A stretch of DNA of 42,431 nucleotides from Azolla pinnata (GCA_037176905.1 JBBBWG010020000.1:90314-132744); one strand, 5' to 3'. Numbered from the stretch's first letter, positions 24,001 through 35,577 are shown. Notes: generated by a model from the sequence alone, not told the origin. Program-made: numbers and translations.

Positions 24001-25198
24001 CACACTAATTAGGGATCATAGAAGTCCATATTAAATCACTTAGGGATAGACTGTAAATCATATTGTTCCTCTTATAAGATTCAGAATGATCAGTTCAAAA
24101 CCAATGATCAGTTCAAATTCTATATAATCCGATTGTTGTCAAATTTTATATAACCCGATTATTGTCGTGCTTTCACGGTGTAATTGTTACAGGCGACGAA
24201 TATATTCTAGTACTGTATTGATTCCAAGAATATTGCATATATTTCTTGGAACTTTACACAAGCAGGATGCCTTCATTAAAATGCTTGAATGATGAGCAAT
24301 GACGCTTTCATCATGTTAATCTTGATTTTACTGCAATATCTATAAGTTTTCTAATTCAGCAGCATCTGCAATATTGTACATTGAAATTGATGAATTAACA
24401 TCAGGCTTAGTTTAGTTACGAGTGACCACATATCCATAAATTTATATAGGGAGAAATTACCAAAAAATGCCGAACAAAACTATAAATTACATTTTCATGC
24501 CTACAGAAATCACAAATTAACGCCTACTCTTATCTTCCACTAAAAATTAACACCCAATTAATTCCTTTAGTATAACATCAATTGATTTTATTCCTAATCG
24601 CTTCCCACTAATTGATCCTGAGCGATTTCCTAACTATATTCGATTAACAAAAGTGACTAATTTTAGAATCTAATCAACTGCTTAACGGGTTAATTTGGTG
24701 TTAACCAGCTAATTGACGTTAATCAATTAATTAATTTGATGTTAATTGAGTTCACAATTAATTGATTTGGTGTTAATCAATTAATTGACAGTTAATTTTT
24801 AAAACTACGTGTTAACTTGTAATTTCTAGTTTTAGTTGGCGTTAAAAAGTAGTTAATAATTTTGTTAGGCGTTTTTTGGTAATTTTTTCTATATATATAT
24901 ATCTATCTATATATATATATATATCCACACACTTATTTATTTGCAAGGAACTTTCAAGTCTGGACACAAGTATTCAATGAGTAATCTGTGTTTATAATTA
25001 TGTTCTAATCTGATGATCAGATATAACCTATGCATAGTGCTAATATTAATTATGCGGTATGCTTATATAAATCATTGGCAGGAAGAAGAGAAACGACAAA
25101 TGGCGAACGAGACGGGGCTAGAGATGCGCCAAATCAATAATTGGTTCATCAACAATAGAAAAAGGAAGTGGCATAGAGATCAGACGCCAAAGAAATAA
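17358..25198 (+). CDS. Divergent KNOX (TALE homeobox) transcription factor, 5 exons
   Basis: Exons: 17358-18509, 19496-19616, 20031-20227, 20521-20637, 25082-25198. Phases agree and give 567 residues. Residues 1-295 are low complexity: Ser, His, Asn, Asp and Gly runs. KNOX1 starts near 299 ([20 protein letters not shown]). KNOX2 spans about 380-425 (DIDQFM joined to [18 protein letters not shown]). A weak ELK-like segment (DIKQHL) and a TALE homeodomain at about 500-563 follow ([24 protein letters not shown], then [17 protein letters not shown]). The last intron falls after WPYPT, the conserved KNOX position. HPLYE and the KRKWH end lean toward class II, but the ELK is poor and helix 3 has WFINNR where KNOX proteins normally have WFINQR. 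It should be a nuclear DNA-binding protein that pairs with BELL partners. The frame is open upstream to 17067, but the ATG at 17358 is the first outside the repeat tract. Confidence 0.88.
20638..25081 (+). other. KNOX intron 4 (4.4 kb) in the homeobox
   Basis: The intron begins GTAAGT after WPYPT and ends TTGGCAG before [12 protein letters not shown]. It is AT-rich, carries a MITE near its 3' end (about 24449-24890) followed by an AT microsatellite, and contains no other gene I can support. Short minus-strand open frames at 22120-22311, 23309-23542 and 23735-23923 lie within it. Confidence 0.85.
24449..24890. mobile_element. MITE copy 2, about 442 bp, inside KNOX intron
   Basis: The left end GGGAGAAATTACCAAAAAAT and right end (inverted AGAAAAAATTACCAAAAAAC) match the termini of the element at 11697-12065, and the interior matches that copy in reverse orientation (for example CTCAATTAACATCAAATTAA read on the minus strand). 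The right terminus has lost its outer bases and runs into an AT microsatellite, so the target duplication cannot be judged. Confidence 0.8.
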
Positions 25199-27395
25199 TA
25201 TCACTGGTGATCTGATCTTCATCAATTATATTGTTAGAAACCACTACATCGCTATTGTAATACAAAGAAGGCTTTTCTGCTGATCATGATGCCGATATTA
25301 ATCGTTTAGTAGTCGAGGCTGTGAGTGTCAACACACACATATAAATTATACATATAGAACAATTGATAGCAGTTAGATCACATTATAATATTGTGGTCTT
25401 AATTTCCTTGTGTCTTAGACTATTACAGGAAATTATTTTGTAGTTACAGCCGGTAAACATTGCACAGACATAGTCAGATCCAATTGTCTTTCAGGGATCA
25501 GAATTATATTAGTGTTATAACCGACTCTACCTCATTTAGAAACATCACCAAGTTATAACAAACACTTCAGGGTAATTATAATTAGCTATTGACAAAATCT
25601 ATCCACAGTGTAAGTACTTCAATTCTACCAGCTCAAGAATTAATATTATTTCTATGAGTACCTGCAACTATATATAGCATAGCACATAATTCTATAGTTG
25701 GTTTTAGTTTCTCAGCTGATCATTCGGAAATTATAAGCTCATGTTCTCTCATTAGCCTACTATTGTTAGGTATTGTCATTGGCTCCCCTTGTGTCGAAAT
25801 CGAGTAATTTTGGAGTTTCCTTGAAGAGGGGCTCGTCGATCATTGTTTAGCTTTCAGTACTATATACTAGTGGTCTTACAGCTCCATTAGCTTTGGAAAA
25901 AAGCGAGCAAAAAGCAATGGCATCTGCGAATTAGCTGAAACCCCAATTAATTATCTGCATTGGATTCAAACCATTTTCTGGATCAATATTGTGTTCTAGT
26001 TGAGATATAACGTCTTTCAATTAACATATTCCTGCAGCAAGAGATCAGAACTCAAATATAGCTGGAACATCAATGTTGCACTGATAGAATTTGACATTAC
26101 ATAATAATAATGTGACAGCTTGATCATCATAGGGATTTTTGGAGCATATTTAGGGTGGCCTTCAATCTTTTGCAATGGCCGGTTGAATGTACTCTATTTT
26201 TAAGCAGTGGGTTCATCCTCATTCAATTTGGCTCATCCTCATTGGATTTGGCTTTAATCTATTCCATTGAGCAATGGGTCTAGTGGATTTGAGAAAATTG
26301 AGCAAATCTGCTCTTTTAATTGAAACCCAATTTGAAAGCATAAACATTAATATTGAAATCGGATTTCCCCAAATTGAGAGCTTTTGATTTGGGTAAATAC
26401 AAGTTATATGCTTATATCATTCTTAACACAGCTATTATATGCCGTAAACTTGATATCCCGAAATAGTGTCATTATCTCTGATCTAACACAATATCAAACA
26501 AAACAGTAATTGGAACATTCCTTAACTATACTTCGTGATCACACAGAGCCTTGATCATCATGTCAACTGGTTAGCATTCTAATTAATATTTATAAGAAAT
26601 CGGGCATGCTGCATTGAGCGCTCATGAGGCACAGCTCGATCTGCCAAGGTTAAGCTGACGACACAAATGAAGATAATTGGGTTGGTTGGGCATATTTATG
26701 ATCAACATCTTATAATTATATCTTTGAAACCCTCAAAGAGATCAAATTACAGATCGGAGCATGCATATTGTACAAATTAGTTAACCGACCATTAAACATT
26801 AGCTTGTAAATATTTAGTTTGATAATTTCTTCGACCGCCATCATATGTTTGGTCCTATAAGTACTTATTAATTTGTCATCAGTGAATTAAACACGCAAAA
26901 TAATTGACTAGTTTCTTAGCACCGCGCAGGTGTAAGAGGCCCCATTAATGATCAGCCATAGAAGATAGGCGTTGTGGTTCCAAATTACCTGAATAACAAT
27001 GACTTCTAATTATAATATATATTCCTAGATTGACATGACATAATTAATCTTGATCTCATTGTGCTAATGAACTTGCAGATGCGGGCAATAATTAATCACT
27101 TGGTATTTTCTCCTTAATCAAAGACACAATGTTGGGCAGACACCCTCGCAAATAATAATAGGCAAAAATGATCAGTTCTCCACTTGCAAAAGCCAAAGAA
27201 GTTTCCATTGACAATAGACGTCAGTACAATATAAAACTGATCATGACTTAAGTACAACGTTCACTACATTATGATATATTGGTACTAAGCATCTCAACTA
27301 CGAGCAATTTGATTTGCTCATCCCTAATTAACGCATCGGATCAAAGCAACTAGCGAGTTGAACAACATGATTGGATAGACTTGAGTTATATTAAA
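25199..27395. other. Spacer, no gene recognised
   Basis: AT-rich sequence between the 3' ends of the convergent KNOX and peptide genes, so it contains both 3' UTRs. Around 26150-26350 there are short repeated TCATCCTCATT and CAATTTGG motifs but no clear element ends. Confidence 0.4.
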
Positions 27396-28504
27396 TTAAG
27401 GAGGACTCTGTCCTTTGGCCACAGTTTGCTTATGTTTAATGGGATCGTGGCTATCGTTAGGAAGGGGTATTAAACTATAATCATTGGTCGATATCATCAT
27501 ATTTTTCGGGCTGGAAGCTGTTGTGATCTTGATCGGAGCTGTTCCTGCGGGCACATTTATACCACGGTGAAGAAGTTTGTTTTCATCACCAATATTGGAC
27601 CGCTGTTGTTGATGTTGTACCTGATCATTTGCAAGTATCATCATGACACAAATTAGATGTAATTTTCTGATGTAATTAGTACTACAAGGTGAGAATCTCA
27701 CTACGTCAGGTTAGTGTTATAAGATTTAGAACTGGATAGCAATTTTAGAAACCTAATTAAGGCATCTTTTTCTTATAAATTCGTTTCAATTAGCAGCTAA
27801 GTCTAATCCTGACAATAATCAATAGCACAACTGCGTACCATTGATTTTCGAGCTGCAAAGTTATTAGATTGACTTTGTGGGACCAGCTGATCTGTAAAAT
27901 TGACACTCATTAATACGTTTAGGTTTATTAGAAGCTGATAATGATGATGGAATGATCAATATATAACATTAATCACTCATCACTAATTTGGCCTAGAGTA
28001 TATTCACGATACAAAAATATTAGATGCTGCATGGATTCGGGATGCAATCCATAAATTCATAGGATAACAAATTACTTGCAAGTTGCGTGCACATAAATTA
28101 ATCTGTCATATATGCTCATGGCACAGCGCTGCTTAAAATAATTGTAACAATATATGGCTGCTCAATATTATTTCGGCCTTTCATAAGCTGATTTGCAAAG
28201 AATTGATTCGATTAGTACAGCACGAACATAATTAATTATCACGTGATGCATATGGATGTACATAGGTACTCTTACCAGGATCAGTTGCAAGCATTGTTGA
28301 TCTTGTAGCACTGACATGGGCAATATTTTGATCCATGGTACTAGTACAGACCATCGTATAAGCAGTGAGAATCATCAATATTGGGAGTGATCCTAAGATC
28401 AGAAGAAGCTTACTGTTACAGATGAACATATTAAATGATGTTGGATGGGCGCCGCAGATCGTTTTTGTCGTATAAGTAGAAGGGCAGGAATCAATTATGA
28501 TCAT
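27396..28504 (-). CDS. Candidate secreted signalling-peptide precursor, 3 exons
   Basis: Exons (minus): 28276-28504, 27839-27891, 27396-27620. Donors are GTAAGA and GTACGC, acceptors TTTTACAG and GATCAG; the middle exon is 53 nt, exactly what joins a phase-1 donor to a phase-0 acceptor. The product is 168 residues from the first ATG, or 143 from the ATG at 28427-28429 (MFICNSKLLLILGSLPILMI), which better fits a signal peptide. The middle is Gln/Asn/Ser-rich and polar. Near the C-terminus lies STNDYSLIPLPNDSHDPIKH: an Asp-Tyr pair as used by tyrosylprotein sulfotransferase, followed by Pro, Asn and HDP. This recalls the PSY (DY...N..HDP) and RGF/GOLVEN/CLEL (DY...H) families but fits neither exactly. 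An upstream INVPAGTAPI resembles the VP.G..P core of CLE peptides. I infer an apoplastic signalling peptide; the family is unresolved. Confidence 0.55.
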
Positions 28505-28584
28505 GCAATGCTAATGACAATATTGTCTTATAAATGGTTTCAGAAGATTAAGCTAAGATAAGTGTGTGTGTGTATGAGTGTAGA

Positions 28585-28597
28585 CATATATATATAG
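28585..28597 (-). promoter_or_regulatory. TATA box of the peptide gene
   Basis: Minus-strand CTATATATATATG lies about 80 bp upstream of the first ATG at 28504, with no other ATG in between. The spacing leaves room for a start site near 28560 and a short leader. Confidence 0.5.
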
Positions 28598-30161
28598 AGC
28601 TGCAGGATTCCAACACAGTTACTTTGTGATCACTGAAAGAAGTAATCAATCAGTGATCAGTTTAGTGATGGCCAGTCGGTAAATGGATCAGCTCTTCTTA
28701 AAAGCAGCTGGATTCCTGCAATATCATTCATGTCAGTAATTACTTTAGGTTTTAGAGGCAGCTTTAAGGTTGTGGAGGGCATGATGCAGCAGACAAATTC
28801 GTTGGTGTATGTGCTAAATAAGCAGCTCCTCAATATGGTCTGGCCATTAACGCCTCCCCATGCATTACAACCTACTCTATATTAATCTATTCTATTTGGG
28901 CACTTGCAGACCAGTTTTCTGGTGCTTAATGCAGGCTTTATTACTTAGAAAGAAGATTTCTGATGATCCCTGCAAGTAATAAAACGGCCAAGAAATTAGA
29001 TTCCTGGCTGCTAATTTGGTTGCAGATGCAAATTTAATCTGATAATCATACCGATGAAGTGTTTGTATCGTAATTTCCGAATGCAGATAAGATCAGATCA
29101 TTACAATAATAACTTTACTATGCAATATTCAATCACCAAAACATTATGATTCTTCTCAACAGAGTACGAGATCAGTTGTAAAGGAGAAACTCCATAGGTA
29201 TCCGACAACACTTTGAATTATAATATATGCAATTCCTTGCACTCTTGATAATTAATACTATTCACACAATATGTTATGACTTATGAGCAAATAAAATCGT
29301 ATATCCAAATAATTACCATCCTTTGCAACAATCATAAATAGTGATATAATTCTGTCTTAAAATTATAATACCTTTTGATCTAAGAGTTCGGTGATCCAGC
29401 CTCAAATTCCATATATCCTTTTCGATTTTTCTCTCTCTCTCATTGTCTACGAGAACACATAGTTTGAGAAAATTTCACAAACAGCTGGGATTCTCAGGAA
29501 GTTTTCGAAATTATGAGAATAACCCCATCTACATATTTACATAAGGTAAATACAGACTCTGGAGGTTCAAGGATTTTATTACTGAATTGCTTCTGGATGA
29601 TGATGATGATGATGAAAGCCTGCAAATCCATGCTGCAAAGGGTCTATGATCCTTCTTCATTGAGATCCTCTCTAAATTTTGTTAAAAGGTATGTAATGAC
29701 ACACAAAAAGCCTACTCTCGTACAAAATTATGTTAGCAACAAAATAAAGATAGAGGTAACAATGAACCTTACTAATAGATGATGATATTCCAAGTGCCCG
29801 TTTCACCTTTTCAGTTCAAGCAAGCAAGCAATATACTGGTGTATCGAAACAGAGGCAAACTATTTGGTATGCCATGTGGTGCTGCCAACAAAAGGTATGC
29901 CGTAGAGGATGTGAAAATGTCCTCTCAGAAACTCTTCTGCACCACCAACTATGCAGCTGGATGGTAAAAGTCAGCCAGGTTTGAAATTTGATTGCCCTGA
30001 CTTTAATATACCAGATTCAACAGGACTTTAATATTCTTCGATCCGAGTTCCTTTCTGTTAGGTTTCTGTGGTTTTAATTTAGTAAACAACAATAACTCGT
30101 CTTGTGTATATACTGTACATCGCTTTAAGTTTAAGATGTGCATTTCCCTTTAGAATGAATT
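28598..30161. other. Spacer, no gene recognised
   Basis: AT-rich sequence. The open frames at 29513-29782 and 29779-29967 (plus) show no domain. I looked here specifically for the missing PurK exons (motifs such as NEVAPRPHNSGH and the PurE domain) on the minus strand and did not find them. Confidence 0.5.
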
Positions 30162-30249
30162 TCATCTGTATGCTTGCCACACAACCTCTTCAAGCCTTTC
30201 AACTTTCTCCAACACTGTATCTTTCATATTATTTTGATGGTCCAATATT
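30162..30249 (-). other. Possible terminal exon, coiled-coil-like
   Basis: After a good acceptor (TTTGTTGCAG) the minus strand reads ILDHQNNMKDTVLEKVERLE and on to VVWQAYR and a stop, a plausible short helical C-terminus. It needs a phase-2 donor upstream. The last recognised PurK exon (30590-30737) ends in phase 0, so it does not join in this frame; joined there it would give only NIGPSK and a stop. Its owner is unknown. Confidence 0.2.
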
Positions 30250-30589
30250 CTGCAACAAATTTCAAACGTGAGCCATGAGAAACTCTAATGTTCCATAGAA
30301 TTCTCAAGAGATGGGCGTTACTAATTTGGGCAATGTTTTATTCCATATGCTGGGTTCTCAAATGCAATACAGATGCCTCCGTTGGACAAGTTTTCTTGCA
30401 GCATTATAGATAGGTAGGGTTTTTTTTGCCTCACAGACAATCAAAGACCCTTTTCTTTTTGAGTGTCCTGCAAGACCTTAAGTTTTTCTCCAAATTTCGT
30501 GTAAATGCAGCAGCTAATTATGATTTGCTATTATAGTAGGAATAAGGAACATTGGAGTTTTACTTCACATACATCTGCTTTGTCTATAC

Positions 30590-33202
30590 TTGCTCATCAG
30601 GAAGAAGAAAAAGTTCAACTCCAAAAATGCCAGCACCTTTAAGAGATCCAGCTGTTGCCTTTGCTACTTGAATAGCAGAATCAGCAACCTGCTTAGATAT
30701 TTGTGCAGGAGCCTCAACAATGTGACAAATGTTCTCTCTGAAAATAGACCTACAAACAATTAAAAAGAAAGTGGTAGAAAAAGCAAAAGGAAGGTCGTGA
30801 ATCTCTTACTTATGAGTGGTTTCAACAATAGGAAAGCAGTTCAAGCTACCATCTCTCCCTCTTGCTACCATGATAGACAGTTCCTGAAATAAACACAAGT
30901 ATCACACCCCAAGTTCAAGAAATAGTCGGTGAAAAGTTCAAGACCGAGTATCAAATGTGACACACAAACTTGACAAATGGAGCCCATTTTTCTGCATACA
31001 GACCACGCTCAAAACCTCCTAATACTGTATTGAACAATCCTGGACTTATTGTGTCATAAACTCAAAAACAGTGTATAAATACATATTTTACAAATTTCTG
31101 TGAGAATCATACAAGAGACAGCCTGAAGCAGGTCTTCTTCACTATGAACTACCGCATTCCCTCGTCCATCATAAGCAAGATATCTGCTCTTCACCATCAT
31201 GGGAAAACCAAATGCAGATCCTGCTTCCTTCGCACTTTGTAAATCATCAATCTGTCATGAAATTGAATCGTTTCTGTTGAGAAGTAAAACGCTTAATATC
31301 AAAACAGAATAGTAAAATGGTGAATGACTTCCTGACAGGACTACGAAACCGGACCTTTCTGAACTCAGCTAGCGCAACACCATGTTGTTTGAAATGCACT
31401 TTCTGAAAATGTTTTTCCTGCATCAATATATTAGTTTTTAGAACTATATTGCTGATTCAATCATAGTTGCAGTAAAACAGTATCAAAAAGATCATAAAAC
31501 TTTAATGGGCACTGTACAAACTGCAATTCAAGAACTTTTAAAAACTGACAAGAAAAACTCTATTTAAAGTGTAGTGCTCCTCAAGCTATTGTAGATCAAT
31601 AATAACAGTCTAAAGTCCTGCAAGTAGTGAAGCATTGCATATCTAGGGACCAACAATAAGCCTTTGAATTATGTTAGTATTTCAGCAACAAATATGATCT
31701 TCAATCAATCTAGAATCGTATAATGCGAGTTGTATTGGTCAATCAATAGTTTGATTTGCGCTATTTGGTTTATAACCTTTTCAATTACAATTACCATTGG
31801 TAACATATCCATACACCATTTCTACTATCAACAAAGGCATCTGCCAAAAAATACGTCCAAACCTGTTCTAGCATTTGAGAAAATGAACAGTTATATCATT
31901 TCCTCACATCACATCTATGCCCGATAAAAATTGCAAGCAGCATAAGGAAAGCAACCAGGCATAATTATTTCTATTTCAAGATTCCAAGCATTCAAAGCTG
32001 TTTTTACACCAAGAAGTCGCTTTGGACTGTTAGTATCAACAAGGTCATCATTTATCTTGCTCGACATAACAATGCCTTAATTTTTTAATATCTAACAACA
32101 GACACTTTGATTTTTTAATAAACCTGAATTAACATGAATATATGCACCTGAATAATTCGTATTGTAATGGGTTTTGGTTCAATATCAACGCCCTCTCTTT
32201 CAACTTCCTCCAGTATCTCCACATCAACATGCTCAATTTCAATAGTCAATACTCCACATCTGCAATTAATTACGGGAATATTCATCAGAACATCACAAAA
32301 AACATAATCATACCCTGCTAATATCCAAAAAGGGTTTAGAAAAGCAAAACTTTCCATTGCATCGAGATACCCAGGTATTTCATGGCTTTTTAACATACCT
32401 CAGAAAAACTAAGATTCTTCCATGCTTCATGGTGTGCATGTAGTGCAAGGCGCTTTCATGAAACACATTCAAAAGCCAAGAAACACGAGCATCTCACCCT
32501 CATTTTAGAAACTTCGGAAAATTAGCAAAAAGAACTGGTGGCACTAGCTGCATTACTCTTTAGAGAAATGCCGAACAGCATTTGCGTCTCGAAAGCTACC
32601 CACAACTTGTTTGTATGCGACATTACTGGCTGGACAGTCTCTTTCAGGATCAAGCACAGCTATTTTTTCAGGCCCATACAAGACGCAGCTTGACAAAGCA
32701 TCCTACCAAGCTGACCTACTCCGAGAACCCCTACACATAGTATCACATAATCCAACAGGAGACCTGCATAGCTCCCTGCTGTTCTCTCGCATCATCGAGA
32801 GTAAATTTTTTTTTTTTAACAAACTGCATGGCTATACACAGTGCATAACTACTTTCAGTAGCTTGCATGCGGAAAGAAAAATGGTAATTTCAAGAACCAA
32901 AAGGAATGAAGAAAGGATCGAGTTTACGTTCGGAATTTCTACATCGACCAGATCGATTCAGAAATATGCAGCAACGCGTATCGGGATGTGTACCATGCCT
33001 GTTTGCGCTCCGCGAGGAGCGTCCACGGAAGTCGAGATGTAATTGGCACAGGCATTCGTGTTGCAGCGACGACGGAGCTTGGGATGGAGCGGTGGCGATT
33101 GAAGAGGCGGACAGGCACCGGGAGAAAGGACGCCCGCGAAGCAGACGGGGAGGAGAAGAAGCACGGAGAGGAGGCGCCTGAGCGGCAGAGGTCCATCGCC
33201 AT
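30590..33202 (-). pseudogene. 5' half of plastid PurK/AIR carboxylase, truncated
   Basis: Exons (minus): tentative transit-peptide exon 32943-33202; then 32557-32730 (VLGVGQLGRMLCQAAS), 32148-32259 (CGVLTIEIEHVDVEILEE), 31355-31417 (EKHFQKVHFKQHGVALAEF), 31113-31251 (SRYLAYDGRGNAVV), 30966-31024 (GGFERGLYAEKWAPFVK), 30810-30883 (ELSIMVARGRDGSLNCF), 30590-30737 (GAGIFGVELFLLPDEQ). In plants this protein joins an ATP-grasp PurK domain to a PurE domain and makes CAIR in plastid purine synthesis. Here the gene stops after LLPDEQ: the rest of the ATP-grasp fold and all of PurE are absent downstream. The exon 32557-32730 is one base short of an open frame at an A run (MGLKK then a stop, with the correct IAVLDPERDCPASN resuming one frame over). 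The donor after WAPFVK is shifted (GTGTGT three bases on). The first exon (MAMDLCRSGASSPCFFSSPS) looks like a transit peptide, but its join is unresolved. Confidence 0.8.
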
Positions 33203-33275
33203 GTCCGCCAGTCTGCAGCTCGAGCTCGCTGAGGAACCCGACGAGCTCGTCTGCGATGGTGTTCGCGTACGCTGA

Positions 33276-33308
33276 CCACATACGGTCCACATACGGTCCA
33301 CATACGGT
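33276..33308. repeat. 11-bp tandem repeat, three copies
   Basis: CCACATACGGT is repeated three times head to tail between the PurK transit-peptide exon and MITE copy 3. Confidence 0.95.
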
Positions 33309-33315
33309 GCTGAAG

Positions 33316-33825
33316 ATACGGAAAACCATCCAAAACAAAACGCCGAGCAAAATCATAAATTGCATTTTAACGCCTGCTACAATTATGTCGGAATTGCAAA
33401 TTTACGTGTGCTATGAAAATTATCGCTCGATTAATTGATCGACAGTGCCGAATTAACTAGAGTCTTGCTTCTGTTCACCGGTAAGGGAATCGGTTCGTAA
33501 ACGGTTACGTGAGAAGCAAGAAGAAGTTAGCAAGTAGCAATAGGAGGATTAAGAATCGATGAACATGAGAAGAGGGTAGAGTGGATGCGATTAGGTAGAG
33601 AAGGATAGAAGCGATTAGGGAAAAGCGATTAGGAAATAGTGGTGGTAAGGGAGGGAATAAGATGAATTAGTGGGAAGCAATTAGGAATAAAATCGATTAA
33701 TGTTATACTAAGGGAATTAATTGGGTGCTAATTTTTAGTGGAAGATAAAATTTTTAGTGGAGGTGTTAACTTACAGTTTCTGATTTTAGCTGCCATTGAA
33801 ATGTAATTTATAAATTTGTCATTCA
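33316..33825. mobile_element. MITE copy 3, worn, about 500 bp
   Basis: The sequence from AACGCCGAGCAAAATCATAA to ATGTAATTTATAAATTTG parallels the element at 24449-24890 read on the minus strand, including matching stretches such as TTAGTGGGAAGCAATTAGGA and GGAATTAATTGGGTGCTAAT. Orientation is as in copy 1. The terminal repeats are degraded at both ends, so the boundaries are approximate. It sits just upstream of the PurK fragment. Confidence 0.7.
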
Positions 33826-35577
33826 TATAAGAATGGATGCCAGATTTCATTTTGTATGTCAGTATCGCTCGATACTTGAGTTGTTTTTACTTCTTACTCT
33901 AGGTTTAATGAACTCATCTGGGCAATAAAGATATATTTTATACACAAGCAACATGCTTCAAAAGAAAGAACTATCAGAATATTGCATACGTCTTACATAT
34001 TACATACGAATAAACCATAAGTATCCATGTTAGATCTTACTGACATCAATATTAAGTTAAACTAGATTTTGTCCAGGTGAATATTCTAGGTTTGCCAAAC
34101 TTAAATGAGCAATAAAAAATATAGTTAAGTGGCGTGATTCTTCATAGGCATGTTATACATCACATAGAAGTGAATTGTAGCAATAGACGTTAATCTGTAT
34201 TGAATTTTATTTGAGGACTTAGATAAACTAGATTTGGTTCGAGTCTGAAACAATAATGGTAGCTTAAGTCACAATTTTTTGGATATGTATAGCTATGGTA
34301 CCTTGCTCAATCAAGAAATTCAAATCCAATCCATAACCAATTGCTTGATTGATGCCATGGTTATTACCACAAAACCATGTTGATGTAAATTATACACTTA
34401 AACATCTGATCTTACTATTTTCTTAAGTGAAAGTTGTTAGAGGTTTATTGGGAAACAGTTTACACATAGACACGATCTCTAAACTTCAGCTCGATAGCAG
34501 CATGATAACAATAATCCTAAAATTATACACATGTTATCATGTTTGAAAGTATATACATGTGACCAAACTTCGACTCAATATATACATGTGAATACATAGA
34601 GAAAAAAAAAGTAAGGTATAGTTAATAAAAGAGTTTGTTTTAAAAGCACAGGTCATAAGATTGGATATAATTTTATATTTTTCTCTACTTTTTTTCTTGC
34701 TTTGTTTTTTAAACTTCGGCCTACTAGTTTTTTCTTGTATTTTTTCTATTAAGAGACAAGCTCAACATGTACAACTGCACAATCACATAATGATTTATCA
34801 TAAGCAATGCAATCTCGTCCTAAAAAAGCAAGAATTAAAAACATTATATTTTGAAGGGTCACGGAGGAAAGAGAACGAGGATATATATAATGATTCTCAA
34901 TATCTTGTCTTTTATTGCATATTCTCTCCTTAGCAATTTTATTCAAACCATTTACGATGCATAGAAACCAGACCTCTAGATAATGAAGTCCTAAGCGTTA
35001 CAGATGAGGACAAACTATTGGCACATACCGAAGGAAGTATAGGTTTGTGAATGGAATCCATTGTTTGTGAAGCGTGTTCAGTTGTGACAAAGTATTGTTG
35101 GCGTTGAAACTAGAGTTACGTAGCGCTCGCAGAGCTCAACTTGTCGGAAGGTTGGTCGAGATCTCGATCTATGCGGGTTAAAAGAATGTGTGGATTTTCT
35201 GCAAAGGGATTGGTTGCCATTTCTGAGAGAACCTAACGACTCGTTAGTTAGCCCTCTATCTGTAGCCGTAAACCCCAGATACGAGATGTGTACAGTTTGT
35301 TAAATTCGTCGATACCGAGCTGCACGATGCAGGCTATCTAAAGCCGATCGATCGAGGAGATTGGAGCGGTCGTTTTCGGGGCGCTTAAAACGTCGTTTCC
35401 CGGAAGAAGGAAAATGGGGTCAATGGGTCAACAACAGAGAGCACAGTCGCGGTTCCGGGCAACTGTCTGTACAAGCGGACGGATGGACGGGCGGACAAAG
35501 AGCGTAAAGGCGTGCGTGTGGACGGACAAAACGGATACGGACCATGTGTGAATAGATAGTTTGAAAGAGAGCTGTCA
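33826..35577. other. Spacer, no gene recognised
   Basis: AT-rich up to about 35000, then more balanced composition. The open frame at 34661-34933 begins with a Phe/Leu-rich stretch from T-rich DNA and has no domain support. Confidence 0.4.

Noticed and set aside
28262-28504. Two-exon model of the peptide gene using a GTACAT donor at 28261
   Set aside because: It keeps the frame but uses a weaker donor than GTAAGA and skips the 53-nt exon that restores phase with good splice sites; the three-exon model is preferred.
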